IMG/VR virus record: IMGVR_UViG_3300032286_001030
Location: 1-50,837 of that record
Direction: 5' to 3' (one strand)
Origin: a virus
DNA: 50,837 nucleotides
Position 1 is the stretch's first letter, and every line of letters begins with the position of its first letter. Made by a program: the position numbers and the translations under genes. This document shows, piece by piece, positions 1 through 8,061 of the stretch. The notes under the pieces are model-generated. The model did not search any database and was not told the origin of the DNA. It was given only the letters and a program-made list of their open reading frames with translations.

Positions 1-1454
1 CTAAACTGATAACCTTCAGATAAACCATTAAATAAAAATTTAGTTTTTCCATTCTTTGCAGCCTCTAGTATTTCTTCTACTATTAATTCTGTAGGTCGCC
101 CTATAAAATTTGTTTCACCTACTTCAGCATCAATGATATGAATCATATCTATATGTTTTTTTAATTCAGGCCACAACCCAAACACATTCGTATGACAATT
201 ATGTGTCCAATCTGAATAATTTTCTTTTTTTACTCCAAAAACATTTTTTGGTCTAGAATTTCCATAATCAATAATTTCAAATTTAGCTGTCATAAGATGA
301 TTATCAGAAAGTTGTCTCCATGGATCAATTACAACTATAGATCGATCCCATGATGCGGCCCTATTTAGGGTCTCTATAACCCAATCTTCATAATATCCAA
401 TTAAGTAAACTTCGGTCCATTCGGGTTTTAAATCTAAGTCGCCGGTATTTATATCATAATATTTGACATTACCACCATGTTTTTCAATGTAATGGCCCAC
501 TAACATACTAGCACTGCCATTTGTATAAGGTACCTTAGGTTTGTAAGCTTTACCTATAATAGTAATATTCCTGCCATTCTTTAAACAACGCAGTGCCATA
601 CGCTCTGCTTGTACTTCTCTAGCAGTCATTATACTATCAAATAGATCATATCCTAAATCTAACCTATCGGCTAAGAATCTTAATGCAATATTGTCCCTAG
701 GGTGACACGCTCCGGCATCACCCAATCCAGCTTTCATATATGCAGGTCCCATAATACGATGGGTACTTTTTGCTAGCGCGTCGGTTACAATGTCTACATT
801 AATATTGCCATTTGTTTCTGCTACGTCTTGGATCATATTAACTAGTGCTAATTTAGTACTAATAAAGGTATTATAAAAAATCTTTATTGATTCTGCTTCA
901 TCCCACGTACCTACTTCATATCTAGGATCATTGACCATAAACACACGATAAAAATCAATTAATTCTTTCGCATCACCTGTCATGCTACCATCTTCTGTAC
1001 CGATGATAATCATTTCAGGATTGACCATATCCCATTTAATGGTTCCCATTGCAATTAAATATGGATTGTAAATGAATCTGGCATTAGTAATACACGGCTT
1101 TAAATGATTACGTACTGTACCGGGTAGTACAGTACTTATAAGCACAACCAATTGATTTTTATTAACATAATTATTTACCTCATTGAGAATATTGGTTAAT
1201 ATACTATAGTCAAAGTCTTTGTTAGGTAAATGGCTAGTAGGAGTCTCGCCGCCGTATACAGGATCATGCGGAGTGGGGGCAGCAATGAAAATAATATCTC
1301 TATCTTTAACTGCTTCTTCAATTGAATTCATCATAGGAAACAAAGGTAAACGAGGTTCTATATCATATCCAACTACATCATATCCTGCATCTGCCATAAC
1401 TTCAGCACAATCTTGTCCAAGTTTGCCAACACCTATCATTGCTATTTTTTTCAT
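1..1454 (-). CDS. Nucleotide-sugar dehydrogenase (UDP-glucose/GDP-mannose dehydrogenase family), 3' end cut by window edge
   Basis: The frame is open from the ATG at 1454 to the left edge (484 codons), so the C-terminus is missing. The N-terminus has a Rossmann nucleotide-binding motif (IGVGKLG, residues 7-13, then a VVGYD strand end). The middle holds the family's STVLPGT block and the active-site loop GDAGACHPRD with the candidate catalytic Cys at residue 250. The C-terminal UDP-binding-like part (IIGKAYKP) follows. Known members oxidise an NDP-hexose to its uronic acid in two NAD-dependent steps. The frame runs at least 50 residues past the usual length of about 430, and I do not recognise this extension. 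An AGGAG ribosome site precedes the ATG. The gene sits just downstream of two SGNH genes, which suggests a role in glycan precursor supply. The substrate cannot be told. Confidence 0.85.
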   Translation of the reverse strand, partial: MKKIAMIGVGKLGQDCAEVMADAGYDVVGYDIEPRLPLFPMMNSIEEAVKDRDIIFIAAPTPHDPVYGGETPTSHLPNKDFDYSILTNILNEVNNYVNKNQLVVLISTVLPGTVRNHLKPCITNARFIYNPYLIAMGTIKWDMVNPEMIIIGTEDGSMTGDAKELIDFYRVFMVNDPRYEVGTWDEAESIKIFYNTFISTKLALVNMIQDVAETNGNINVDIVTDALAKSTHRIMGPAYMKAGLGDAGACHPRDNIALRFLADRLDLGYDLFDSIMTAREVQAERMALRCLKNGRNITIIGKAYKPKVPYTNGSASMLVGHYIEKHGGNVKYYDINTGDLDLKPEWTEVYLIGYYEDWVIETLNRAASWDRSIVVIDPWRQLSDNHLMTAKFEIIDYGNSRPKNVFGVKKENYSDWTHNCHTNVFGLWPELKKHIDMIHIIDAEVGETNFIGRPTELIVEEILEAAKNGKTKFLFNGLSEGYQF

Positions 1455-1464
1455 TTGAAAACTC

Positions 1465-2151
1465 CTATAGTAAATTTAAATCGGTTATATGCTTATATAA
1501 CCTGTCAGCCAAATAATGATGACCGTCTAAATTCATATGAGCCACATCATCCGGTGTTAAATTATATTTTAACTTTCTTTCCGTTGTTAATGCGTCATAA
1601 AATTCATGGAGTTTAAATTGTTCTGATACGTACTCCGGTCGACGATTGATTCTTTCAGAAGTTATAAATATGACCTTGATATTGTTGTTTTTTAGCATAT
1701 GTTGGAAATTATAATTATGTACTCTGAATTTTTCATCATCAAACTTTGGATTAACAAAATTCGTTTCATACATTTTGAAGAAGGTTTTTTCTTCGTCATT
1801 AGCCTGCCATGTATCTGCGTTAAACTTATACCGTATCAAAGTTCCATTATCATGTGATCTATCTACAACACATAATCTAGCAATCGTATTTTTAAAAAAC
1901 TTATTAGGAAAAGGACTCCAAAACTCATTTCTACTATTCTCAGCATATTGAATGATTACCAAATCATCAGATGTTATTGTACCATTCATAATATGATTAG
2001 TAATTTTGCGCCAAATTCTCCAATTGCTACCGCAACCTGCACCCTCATGAATATAATCATAATTTAATTTTTTAGCCAAAATTTCGCCGTAAACTTCTTC
2101 TACCTTAGTAAAATCACTAAAACTACATCCCGCTACACATAATTTTTTCAT
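1465..2151 (-). CDS. SGNH/GDSL-like hydrolase-type protein (small)
   Basis: This 228-residue protein opens with the GCSFS block (residues 8-12), which carries the nucleophile-type Ser of SGNH hydrolases (Ser10). A G-rich GAGCGSNW segment corresponds to the Gly/Asn blocks. DGHHYLADR near the C-terminus (Asp209, His211/His212) fits the D-x-x-H block. Family members are esterases or acyl/acetyl transferases and often deacetylate sugars, so the likely target is a glycan acyl group; this is inference. An in-frame TTG three bases upstream (2154) is less likely as the start, because AAGGA lies at a good distance from the ATG at 2151. No signal peptide or membrane segment is visible. The gene lies between another SGNH-like gene and a nucleotide-sugar dehydrogenase. 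Confidence 0.65.
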   Translation of the reverse strand: MKKLCVAGCSFSDFTKVEEVYGEILAKKLNYDYIHEGAGCGSNWRIWRKITNHIMNGTITSDDLVIIQYAENSRNEFWSPFPNKFFKNTIARLCVVDRSHDNGTLIRYKFNADTWQANDEEKTFFKMYETNFVNPKFDDEKFRVHNYNFQHMLKNNNIKVIFITSERINRRPEYVSEQFKLHEFYDALTTERKLKYNLTPDDVAHMNLDGHHYLADRLYKHITDLNLL

Positions 2152-2166
2152 CAATTGTCCTTAAAT

Positions 2167-2979
2167 TTAAAACATTGTTTTTAATTTTTGCTCTCTGTCA
2201 GTAAGCATTGAATCAAATACCACATAAATTTCTTTTTCAGTTTTAGTACTACTTAATAATTTCATCGATTGTTCTGTATAGTCTATAGATTTGTCAGTCA
2301 ATGGAATGCCTATTTTTGTAAGATAACTACAATAATTTAATGTATGCGGGTGATAATCACCATACATTTCACCATTATGGGTTCGGATATAAGTGTGTCC
2401 ACCTTTAAAATATCCCCCTAATTCTAAATCTACTAGATTAGGAGGAGTAATACTTAACACATCTTTATAAACTTCTAAAATACTAGCTACTGTAGGAGAA
2501 AGATGATCGGACATATCCATTTGATAATTATAAGGAACTCCGGCAAGTGTAATACAATCTGACTCCAGTGTACTGAGATATTTAGTAGCAATTTCAATGA
2601 ATGACAAATCTCTTAATAAGTAACCCTTCGGGTCTGAATACTTCCTAACAAATTCTTCACTATATTCACTTTGTGTAAATATATTTCCAACAGCCATCCA
2701 ATGACCTCCTCTGTATCTATCTTCTCTGCAAAAGGTAGTCCACATGGGCATAATTAAATCGGTATTATTAAATTTGAATTTGGAATTTGCTTCTGCAATA
2801 CGGGACACCATCATTGAATTTCCACCACCACAATGACCGAAATTATAATACTCTACATTGGGCATTTCTTGAGAAATCACTTCGGCCCAAGTGGGCCAAA
2901 TATATGAGGTAAAACTACATCCAAAAGTAAAAAATCGTTTATATTTTTTAAAATCTATTTCATACGGTTTTATAATCAT
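2167..2979 (-). CDS. SGNH/GDSL-like protein (270 residues)
   Basis: The protein begins with FTFGCSFTSY (Ser22 in block I), followed by GHCGGGNSMMVSRI, which resembles the Gly/Asn blocks of SGNH hydrolases. GDYHPHTLNYCSYL carries Asp208, His210 and His212, which may complete the catalytic site. It resembles its downstream neighbour in overall plan but is clearly diverged. The ATG overlaps the stop of the upstream gene in an ATGA arrangement (2976-2979), so translation is probably coupled to the fucosyltransferase-like gene. A role in removing or transferring an acyl group on a sugar is plausible from context. Hydrolase activity is not shown by sequence alone. Confidence 0.6.
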   Translation of the reverse strand: MIIKPYEIDFKKYKRFFTFGCSFTSYIWPTWAEVISQEMPNVEYYNFGHCGGGNSMMVSRIAEANSKFKFNNTDLIMPMWTTFCREDRYRGGHWMAVGNIFTQSEYSEEFVRKYSDPKGYLLRDLSFIEIATKYLSTLESDCITLAGVPYNYQMDMSDHLSPTVASILEVYKDVLSITPPNLVDLELGGYFKGGHTYIRTHNGEMYGDYHPHTLNYCSYLTKIGIPLTDKSIDYTEQSMKLLSSTKTEKEIYVVFDSMLTDREQKLKTMF

Positions 2980-4184
2980 AATGTTCTTCTATAAAAATTT
3001 TTAAGTTTACCTAAACCAATACCTCTGCTTATTAATAAATCTTGGTTAAATTCAACAATTGGTTTAACACATTGAATAAACTCTTTTACTTCATTTTCAT
3101 TCATGTCACAAATTCGTTTTATTTCTTTTACAATCTTTAACATTCTTTCGTAGTCATCTAATTCTGAATCATATGATTCGTCAATATATGGATGAAACGA
3201 CTTATAGCCCAAATCTCTAAATAATTCTAATGATTTAGGTGTGCTGACCATAATAAAGGGATGACCATGCCCGACCGGTTTAAAAGTTTTTTCACTTAAA
3301 AACCTAGCAGGATTAAATCCTCCATCGGTATAAAAAGTAGTTTCGGTAACAACGCTTATCAATGATTCATTGTATAAGTAGGCAGTAGCCATATTCATAA
3401 GCGCTTGATTCATCTTTAAATCTTGAGTATCTAAATAAAGAGGAGGTAAATTAAGCATTTCATTTTCTACAGATTCTAGCAAACTTAATAATTCTGAATT
3501 AGGTGAATTATGCTGCTTAAGCCATGGATATATTTTAGTCCAATTTCTGCCGTCATCTGTTTCTCCTAAACTAACAAATCCTTTATCCAATAGATTAGTT
3601 GCCTTCAGAAGAGCAACTAATGCCGGTCTATGTAATCTCCATCTACGGTTAAAATTTAAAAACCGTTTATGATATGTTCTATTTTCATCTAAAGTCTGCA
3701 AAGGGCGCAAATTATATAATTTAGTATGAATACTAACATTAGCTTGAAAAACAGTTACCCAATGTACATTAAAATATTCTAGATTATTAGCATCTGCATA
3801 GTTTTTTACTTCAATATAAAGATCCGCTGCTTCACTAGCAATTATAATTTTACCAGCTGGTATTTTTTCTTTAATTACTAATGATTCATACAGTGGTTGT
3901 ACAATGTCTAGAAAGGCTTCATGAGAATTAGATATATATAAAAAAGTCTCATCATCATTTTTAATTTTAATCATTATGTCTGCGGGTATCAATGAGTTAA
4001 TATTAAAAACTTCAAACGCTCTACCGTTAAATATCTCACAATACCAATAATTTTTAAAACCGGTATTGAAATCTATAATAGACCAATGGAAGGTCGATTT
4101 TCTGTAGTCAACATTATTTGGACCCGAAATACCTGGATATTGAGTCAATATATACGGGAACCGATCGTTATTAATAATAGCCAT
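2976..4184 (-). CDS. Putative GT-B (fucosyltransferase/GT10-like) glycosyltransferase, copy 1
   Basis: This is a paralogue of the gene at 6835-8061. Both have an SFNR/NFNR-type segment followed by LHR and LLDKGFVS, then VVTET, a LSEKTFK block (about residue 295), a HPFI strand and the ending DESYDSEL. The SEKTFKPVGHGHPFI pattern resembles the donor-binding motif of alpha-1,3-fucosyltransferase-like GT10 enzymes; this is a resemblance, not a proven assignment. I start at the ATG 4184, giving MAIINNDRFP, because the paralogue begins MAILNKDSYY. The frame also runs back to a TTG at 4202, which would add six residues. A late-promoter-like GAATAAATA lies about 20 bases upstream. The stop overlaps the start of the SGNH gene downstream. 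The acceptor is unknown. Confidence 0.6.
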   Translation of the reverse strand: MAIINNDRFPYILTQYPGISGPNNVDYRKSTFHWSIIDFNTGFKNYWYCEIFNGRAFEVFNINSLIPADIMIKIKNDDETFLYISNSHEAFLDIVQPLYESLVIKEKIPAGKIIIASEAADLYIEVKNYADANNLEYFNVHWVTVFQANVSIHTKLYNLRPLQTLDENRTYHKRFLNFNRRWRLHRPALVALLKATNLLDKGFVSLGETDDGRNWTKIYPWLKQHNSPNSELLSLLESVENEMLNLPPLYLDTQDLKMNQALMNMATAYLYNESLISVVTETTFYTDGGFNPARFLSEKTFKPVGHGHPFIMVSTPKSLELFRDLGYKSFHPYIDESYDSELDDYERMLKIVKEIKRICDMNENEVKEFIQCVKPIVEFNQDLLISRGIGLGKLKNFYRRTL

Positions 4185-4200
4185 TGTAATTTTCAGTGTC

Positions 4201-4237
4201 AATTATTTATTCCCTAACACTCTCAGAATAAATAATT
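4201..4237. promoter_or_regulatory. Divergent late-type promoter pair formed by an inverted repeat
   Basis: The 12-mer GAATAAATAATT occurs on the plus strand at 4226-4237 and, identically, on the minus strand at 4212-4201, with 13 bases between. Each copy contains AATAAATA, one base from the T4 late promoter TATAAATA. Each lies about 20-24 bases upstream of a start codon (plus gene at 4258, minus gene at 4184). This fits two back-to-back late promoters for the divergent genes. The arms could also form a hairpin, but a terminator makes little sense between divergent genes. Confidence 0.6.
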
Positions 4238-4257
4238 TATATAGAGTATATATAAAC

Positions 4258-5289
4258 ATGACAAAAACAATATTAGTTACTGGAGGTGCCGGATTCATTG
4301 GTCATCACATGATTAGGCGATTATTAAAACATCCCGAATATAATATTATATCATTAGACAGATTAGATTTTTCAGGTAATTTGAATAGGTTAGCCGAATT
4401 AAAAATTGAATTTGGGTCAGCTATTCATAGACTTAAAGTAATACATCATGATTTAAAAGCAGAAATCAATGACCAATTAGCTAAACAATTGGGCAATATT
4501 GATATTATTGTACATATGGCAGCAGGTAGTCACGTTACTAGATCAATTGAAAACCCACTTGCGTTTGTATTAGATAATGTAGTAGGTACTTGTAATCTAT
4601 TAGACTACGCAAGAAAGCGTTTACCTAACTTAGAAAAGTTTATCAACTTTGGTACAGATGAAGTTTTTGGATCAGCACCTGATGGAGTAGATTTTAAAGA
4701 ATACGATAGGTATAATAGCCGTAGTCCTTATAGTGCATCAAAAGCCGGAGCAGAAGAATTATGCGTAGCATATGAAAACACATATGGAATGCCCATATAC
4801 TGCACTCATACTATGAATGTATTCGGAGAAAGACAATTGCCGGAAAAATTCATTGGAATTGCAATGCGTAAGATATTAGCAGGTGAACCAGTAACTATTC
4901 ACTGTGATGAAGAAACTGGCACAAAATCAGGGCTAAGACATTGGGTTCATGCCGCTGATGTAGCAGATGCAACAATGTTTATCATTGATTTACCGCATAA
5001 GCAATTTAATTTGGCAAATGATGCAGGTGTCGCAACATGTCCTAAGTTCAATATCGTGGGGCAACATGAAGTTAGTAACTTAGCCGTAGCACAAAAAATA
5101 GCAGATATTTTAGGTAAAGAATTAAAATATACCATGGTCAGTTATGATTTGCAACGTCCGGGGCATGACTTTAGATACAGCCTAAGCGGTGAATATATGA
5201 AAGAATTAGGGTGGGAACCCAAATATGATTTTGACTTACGGTTAAAACAAATGGTTGAGTGGACATTGAAAAACGATAGGTGGCTATAA
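4258..5289 (+). CDS. NDP-sugar 4,6-dehydratase/epimerase (extended SDR)
   Basis: A 343-residue extended short-chain dehydrogenase. It has the NAD-binding GGAGFIG (residues 9-15), a HMAAGSHV segment, the catalytic TDE triad (Thr133, Asp134, Glu135) and YSASK (Tyr158, Lys162). The TDE motif is typical of dTDP-glucose, CDP-glucose and GDP-mannose 4,6-dehydratases rather than simple 4-epimerases, so the likely product is an NDP-4-keto-6-deoxy sugar. The next gene encodes a sugar C-methyltransferase, whose known relatives act on such keto sugars; this supports the reading. It is first of three plus-strand genes in an otherwise minus-strand region and has its own late-type promoter at 4226-4237. 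The exact nucleotide sugar is not resolved. Confidence 0.88.
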   Translation: MTKTILVTGGAGFIGHHMIRRLLKHPEYNIISLDRLDFSGNLNRLAELKIEFGSAIHRLKVIHHDLKAEINDQLAKQLGNIDIIVHMAAGSHVTRSIENPLAFVLDNVVGTCNLLDYARKRLPNLEKFINFGTDEVFGSAPDGVDFKEYDRYNSRSPYSASKAGAEELCVAYENTYGMPIYCTHTMNVFGERQLPEKFIGIAMRKILAGEPVTIHCDEETGTKSGLRHWVHAADVADATMFIIDLPHKQFNLANDAGVATCPKFNIVGQHEVSNLAVAQKIADILGKELKYTMVSYDLQRPGHDFRYSLSGEYMKELGWEPKYDFDLRLKQMVEWTLKNDRWL

Positions 5290-6495
5290 TTGGTAACCTA
5301 CAATCATGAATGTTTAGCATGCGGTAATAAAAATTTGTTAATGGCACTTGATTTAGGTATACAACCATTAGCCAATAGGTATCTTAATAGCGAGAATGAC
5401 TCTGAATATAAATACCCCTTAGCAGTAAATTTATGCAGAAATTGCCATCATCTTCAATTAACTCACACAGTTGACCCAACAACAATTTATAAAAATTACT
5501 TATATGTAACCGGCACTACTAATACTATGAAAGACTACAGTGAATGGTTTGCTGATTACATTGTAAACAAGATGAATAAGGAAACTTCTAATATACTAGA
5601 CATTGGATGTAATGATGGAACTCAGCTAGATTCTTTCAAGGCCAAAGGGTTAAACACGTTTGGTGTAGATCCAGCAGAAAATATCTACGCTATTAGTTCG
5701 GCTAAACACGATGTTATATGCGACTTTTTTGGCCCCAATATTGTAGACAAAATTAAATATGAGTTTGACGCTATTACTGCACAAAATGTTTTCGCACATA
5801 ATCCCAATCCATTAGAATTTTTACAAACTTGTAAAAAGTTGATGAGTGAACATACCTTATTATTCATTCAGACTAGTCAAGCTGATATGGTTCTTAATAA
5901 TGAATTTGATACTATATACCATGAACATGTCAACTTCTTTAATGTTAATAGTATGAATGAATTAGCAAAAAGAGCAGGGCTATATTTGATTGATAGTATT
6001 AAAACACCTGTTCACGGTAACAGTTACCTATTTATTTTAAGTACTAAAGACAGTTTAGCTACTACTATCAATGACAAAATTAAAACAGAAGATATTCTAT
6101 TAAACATTGAAACTTATACTAAATGGGAAAAGAATGTAAAAAGTAATATGTCTGAATTAAAACGTACTATAGCATCTTATAAGTTTAATGGATACAAATT
6201 AATTGGATATGGCGCGGCGGCAAAAGGTAATACATTATTAAATTTTGTAGATATAAAATTAGACTTGATAATAGATGATAATCCTTTGAAGCACAATTTG
6301 TATACTCCGGGAACAAAAATTGTTATAAAAGGCCCTGAGTCAATTAAAGAGTTTAGTCCAAATGACAAACTTGTGTTTATTCCCTTAGCTTGGAATTTTT
6401 TTACAGAGATTAGTAAAAGAATAAAAATGAAACGGGATATAAAACAAGATGTTTTCTTAAAGTATTTTCCTAAGGTAGAAATAATTAATGTATAA
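5290..6495 (+). CDS. NDP-hexose C-methyltransferase (SAM-dependent)
   Basis: The 401 residues show the three-part plan of sugar C-methyltransferases such as TylC3, EvaC or NovU. An N-terminal zinc site has Cys8, Cys11, Cys49 and Cys52 around LDLGIQPLANRYL (Methyltransf_13 type). A SAM-binding fold has LDIGCNDG (from about residue 103). A C-terminal domain has GYGAAAKGNTLLNF and DDNPLKHNLYTPGT (Methyltransf_14 type). Relatives add a methyl carbon next to the keto group of an NDP-deoxysugar, and the upstream dehydratase would supply that substrate. The frame begins with TTG immediately after the upstream stop (TAATTG). No closer ATG would keep the first zinc cysteine pair, so a TTG start is most likely. 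The end overlaps the next gene by 8 bases. Confidence 0.85.
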   Translation: MVTYNHECLACGNKNLLMALDLGIQPLANRYLNSENDSEYKYPLAVNLCRNCHHLQLTHTVDPTTIYKNYLYVTGTTNTMKDYSEWFADYIVNKMNKETSNILDIGCNDGTQLDSFKAKGLNTFGVDPAENIYAISSAKHDVICDFFGPNIVDKIKYEFDAITAQNVFAHNPNPLEFLQTCKKLMSEHTLLFIQTSQADMVLNNEFDTIYHEHVNFFNVNSMNELAKRAGLYLIDSIKTPVHGNSYLFILSTKDSLATTINDKIKTEDILLNIETYTKWEKNVKSNMSELKRTIASYKFNGYKLIGYGAAAKGNTLLNFVDIKLDLIIDDNPLKHNLYTPGTKIVIKGPESIKEFSPNDKLVFIPLAWNFFTEISKRIKMKRDIKQDVFLKYFPKVEIINV

Positions 6496-6838
6496 ATTTC
6501 CAGTTATTGAATTAGTAGATAGATATTGCATTGCTAAATTAAAATTTGCTAAATTAGGAAACAATAAAGAAGAAGTAGACTTCTACACTGAGCAGTTATC
6601 CGATATTAATTTTGAATTAATAAAAGAAGAACTTGATCAATTATATCAAGTACATGCTGCCGTTTGGGATCTAGAAGATGATTTTAAAAAGTACCGCATT
6701 GAACAATTGTACGATTTGGCTGAGATAGGACGCAGAGCATTGCGTATTAGAGATGTAATGCATAAACGGTATGACTTAAAAAACACAATGGCTGATAAAC
6801 TAAATGACCCAGTTAAAGAAATGAAAAAATACGGTTAA
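6488..6838 (+). CDS. Small DUF6165-like protein
   Basis: A 116-residue, probably all-helical charged protein. It has the pattern ELVDRYCIAKLKFAKL near the start, then AAVWDLEDDFKKY. This resembles the small DUF6165-type proteins found in bacterial surface-polysaccharide loci, where a helical 'LWDIEDDIR'-type segment is characteristic; I am recalling the family and could not test it. No catalytic motif is visible. It overlaps the C-methyltransferase gene by 8 bases, so it is likely part of the same short operon. Its TAA overlaps the TAA of the convergent gene at 6835. The function is unknown; an accessory role in glycan assembly is inference. Confidence 0.6.
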   Translation: MYKFPVIELVDRYCIAKLKFAKLGNNKEEVDFYTEQLSDINFELIKEELDQLYQVHAAVWDLEDDFKKYRIEQLYDLAEIGRRALRIRDVMHKRYDLKNTMADKLNDPVKEMKKYG

Positions 6839-8061
6839 TAATTTAATTTAGTAGTATATCTAGTTTTAGAAAGTAATATATTATAATTATAATTACAAAT
6901 CTCCCGAACATGGTTTAAAAAGTCAGTTAATTGATCAGGAGATAATTCGCACAACCTTTTTATCTCTTTCACTATCATTAACATTCTTGCCGATTCATTT
7001 AATTCACTGTCATAACTTTCGTCTATCCATGGGCTAAACGTTTTATAGCCTACTTTTTTAAGTAAAGGAAGTGTACCTGCGTTGGCTACTAAAATAAAAG
7101 GATGTTTAACTGCTATAGTTTTAAATGTTTTTTCACTTAGTAATCTGCCCGGGGGAGTTAGATCACCAGGCTTTATTCCTTTAGCAAAACAGTTTGTTTC
7201 GGTTACTACGCTAAAGTAAGAATCCGTATAATATTTAAAAATAGAAGGTAACAGATAAGCATTATCTCGTTTTTGTAATACATTACTATCGATATCAATC
7301 GAAAGTTCACCTATATTTAAAATTTTTTCTTCGCTAGCCATTAATAACTGAATTAATTCATCGTTGTCATTATGACAGCGCTTCAATTCAATTAAAATAT
7401 CATTCCAAGTTGGATATTCAGAATACATTCCTGCACTAACAAAACCCTTATCTAATAGATTCATTGAAGTTAATAAAGCTATTAGACTACCGCGGTGTAA
7501 TCTACCATGGGGCATCATATGGCGATTAAAACTTAAAAACTTTTTATCATAATGCTTATTTTGCAAAGTTAACGGTACATTATAGTTTATTAGCTGATTT
7601 TTTACAGTGTATTCAAATGATCTTGTCCATTCTACATTTATTTGACCTAAATTATATTTTTTTCTCACAACATCTACTTCTTCTATTATATCAGCAGACT
7701 CGGATAATAATATTATTTGTTCTACAGGAATCTTAGCTCTAACTATTAAATCTCTATAAATCCCGGTAACAACACTGTGGTAAGTTTCATGAGTATTTGA
7801 CACTAATAAAAATATTTCTTTATTCCATAATTTTCTTAATATTTCTTCAGGAACAATTGTTTCTATTGGATAACACTCAAATGAGTTTCCATTATATACT
7901 TCAATGAACCAATAATCTTTATTTTCATCAAAATAATACATATGAAATGTAATATTACCATCTATCATATTCTTGATAGTAGGCATATGCCAATAAGGTG
8001 AGCCAATTTGCTCAAAACTAGTATGTATTTTATAATAAGAATCTTTATTCAGGATGGCCAT
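6835..8061 (-). CDS. Putative GT-B (fucosyltransferase/GT10-like) glycosyltransferase, copy 2
   Basis: A 408-residue paralogue of the gene at 2976-4184. Shared landmarks are MAI.N.D at the start, a YWF..EVYNG segment, a SNTHE/SNSHE motif, SFNRHMMPHGRLHR, LLDKGFVSAG, VVTETN, RLLSEKTFK (about residue 307), HPFILV and DESYDSEL. The LSEKTFK...HPFI region resembles the nucleotide-sugar site of GT10-type fucosyltransferases. The N-terminal ~200 residues are less familiar and may bind the acceptor. The start overlaps the upstream radical SAM gene by 17 bases, which ties it to that operon. Its stop overlaps the stop of the convergent gene ending at 6838. Donor and acceptor are unknown. Confidence 0.6.
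   Translation of the reverse strand: MAILNKDSYYKIHTSFEQIGSPYWHMPTIKNMIDGNITFHMYYFDENKDYWFIEVYNGNSFECYPIETIVPEEILRKLWNKEIFLLVSNTHETYHSVVTGIYRDLIVRAKIPVEQIILLSESADIIEEVDVVRKKYNLGQINVEWTRSFEYTVKNQLINYNVPLTLQNKHYDKKFLSFNRHMMPHGRLHRGSLIALLTSMNLLDKGFVSAGMYSEYPTWNDILIELKRCHNDNDELIQLLMASEEKILNIGELSIDIDSNVLQKRDNAYLLPSIFKYYTDSYFSVVTETNCFAKGIKPGDLTPPGRLLSEKTFKTIAVKHPFILVANAGTLPLLKKVGYKTFSPWIDESYDSELNESARMLMIVKEIKRLCELSPDQLTDFLNHVREICNYNYNILLSKTRYTTKLNY

Noticed and set aside
2152-2154. TTG start at 2154 for the small SGNH gene
   Set aside because: The adjacent ATG at 2151 has AAGGA at a normal distance and is the usual start.
4185-4202. TTG start at 4202 for the first fucosyltransferase-like gene
   Set aside because: The paralogue begins MAILNKD, matching MAIINND at the ATG 4184. 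The extra six codons have no counterpart.
4201-4237. Hairpin terminator at the inverted repeat
   Set aside because: It lies between divergent genes, the arms are nearly all A/T, and both arms contain late-promoter-like boxes in the right orientation.
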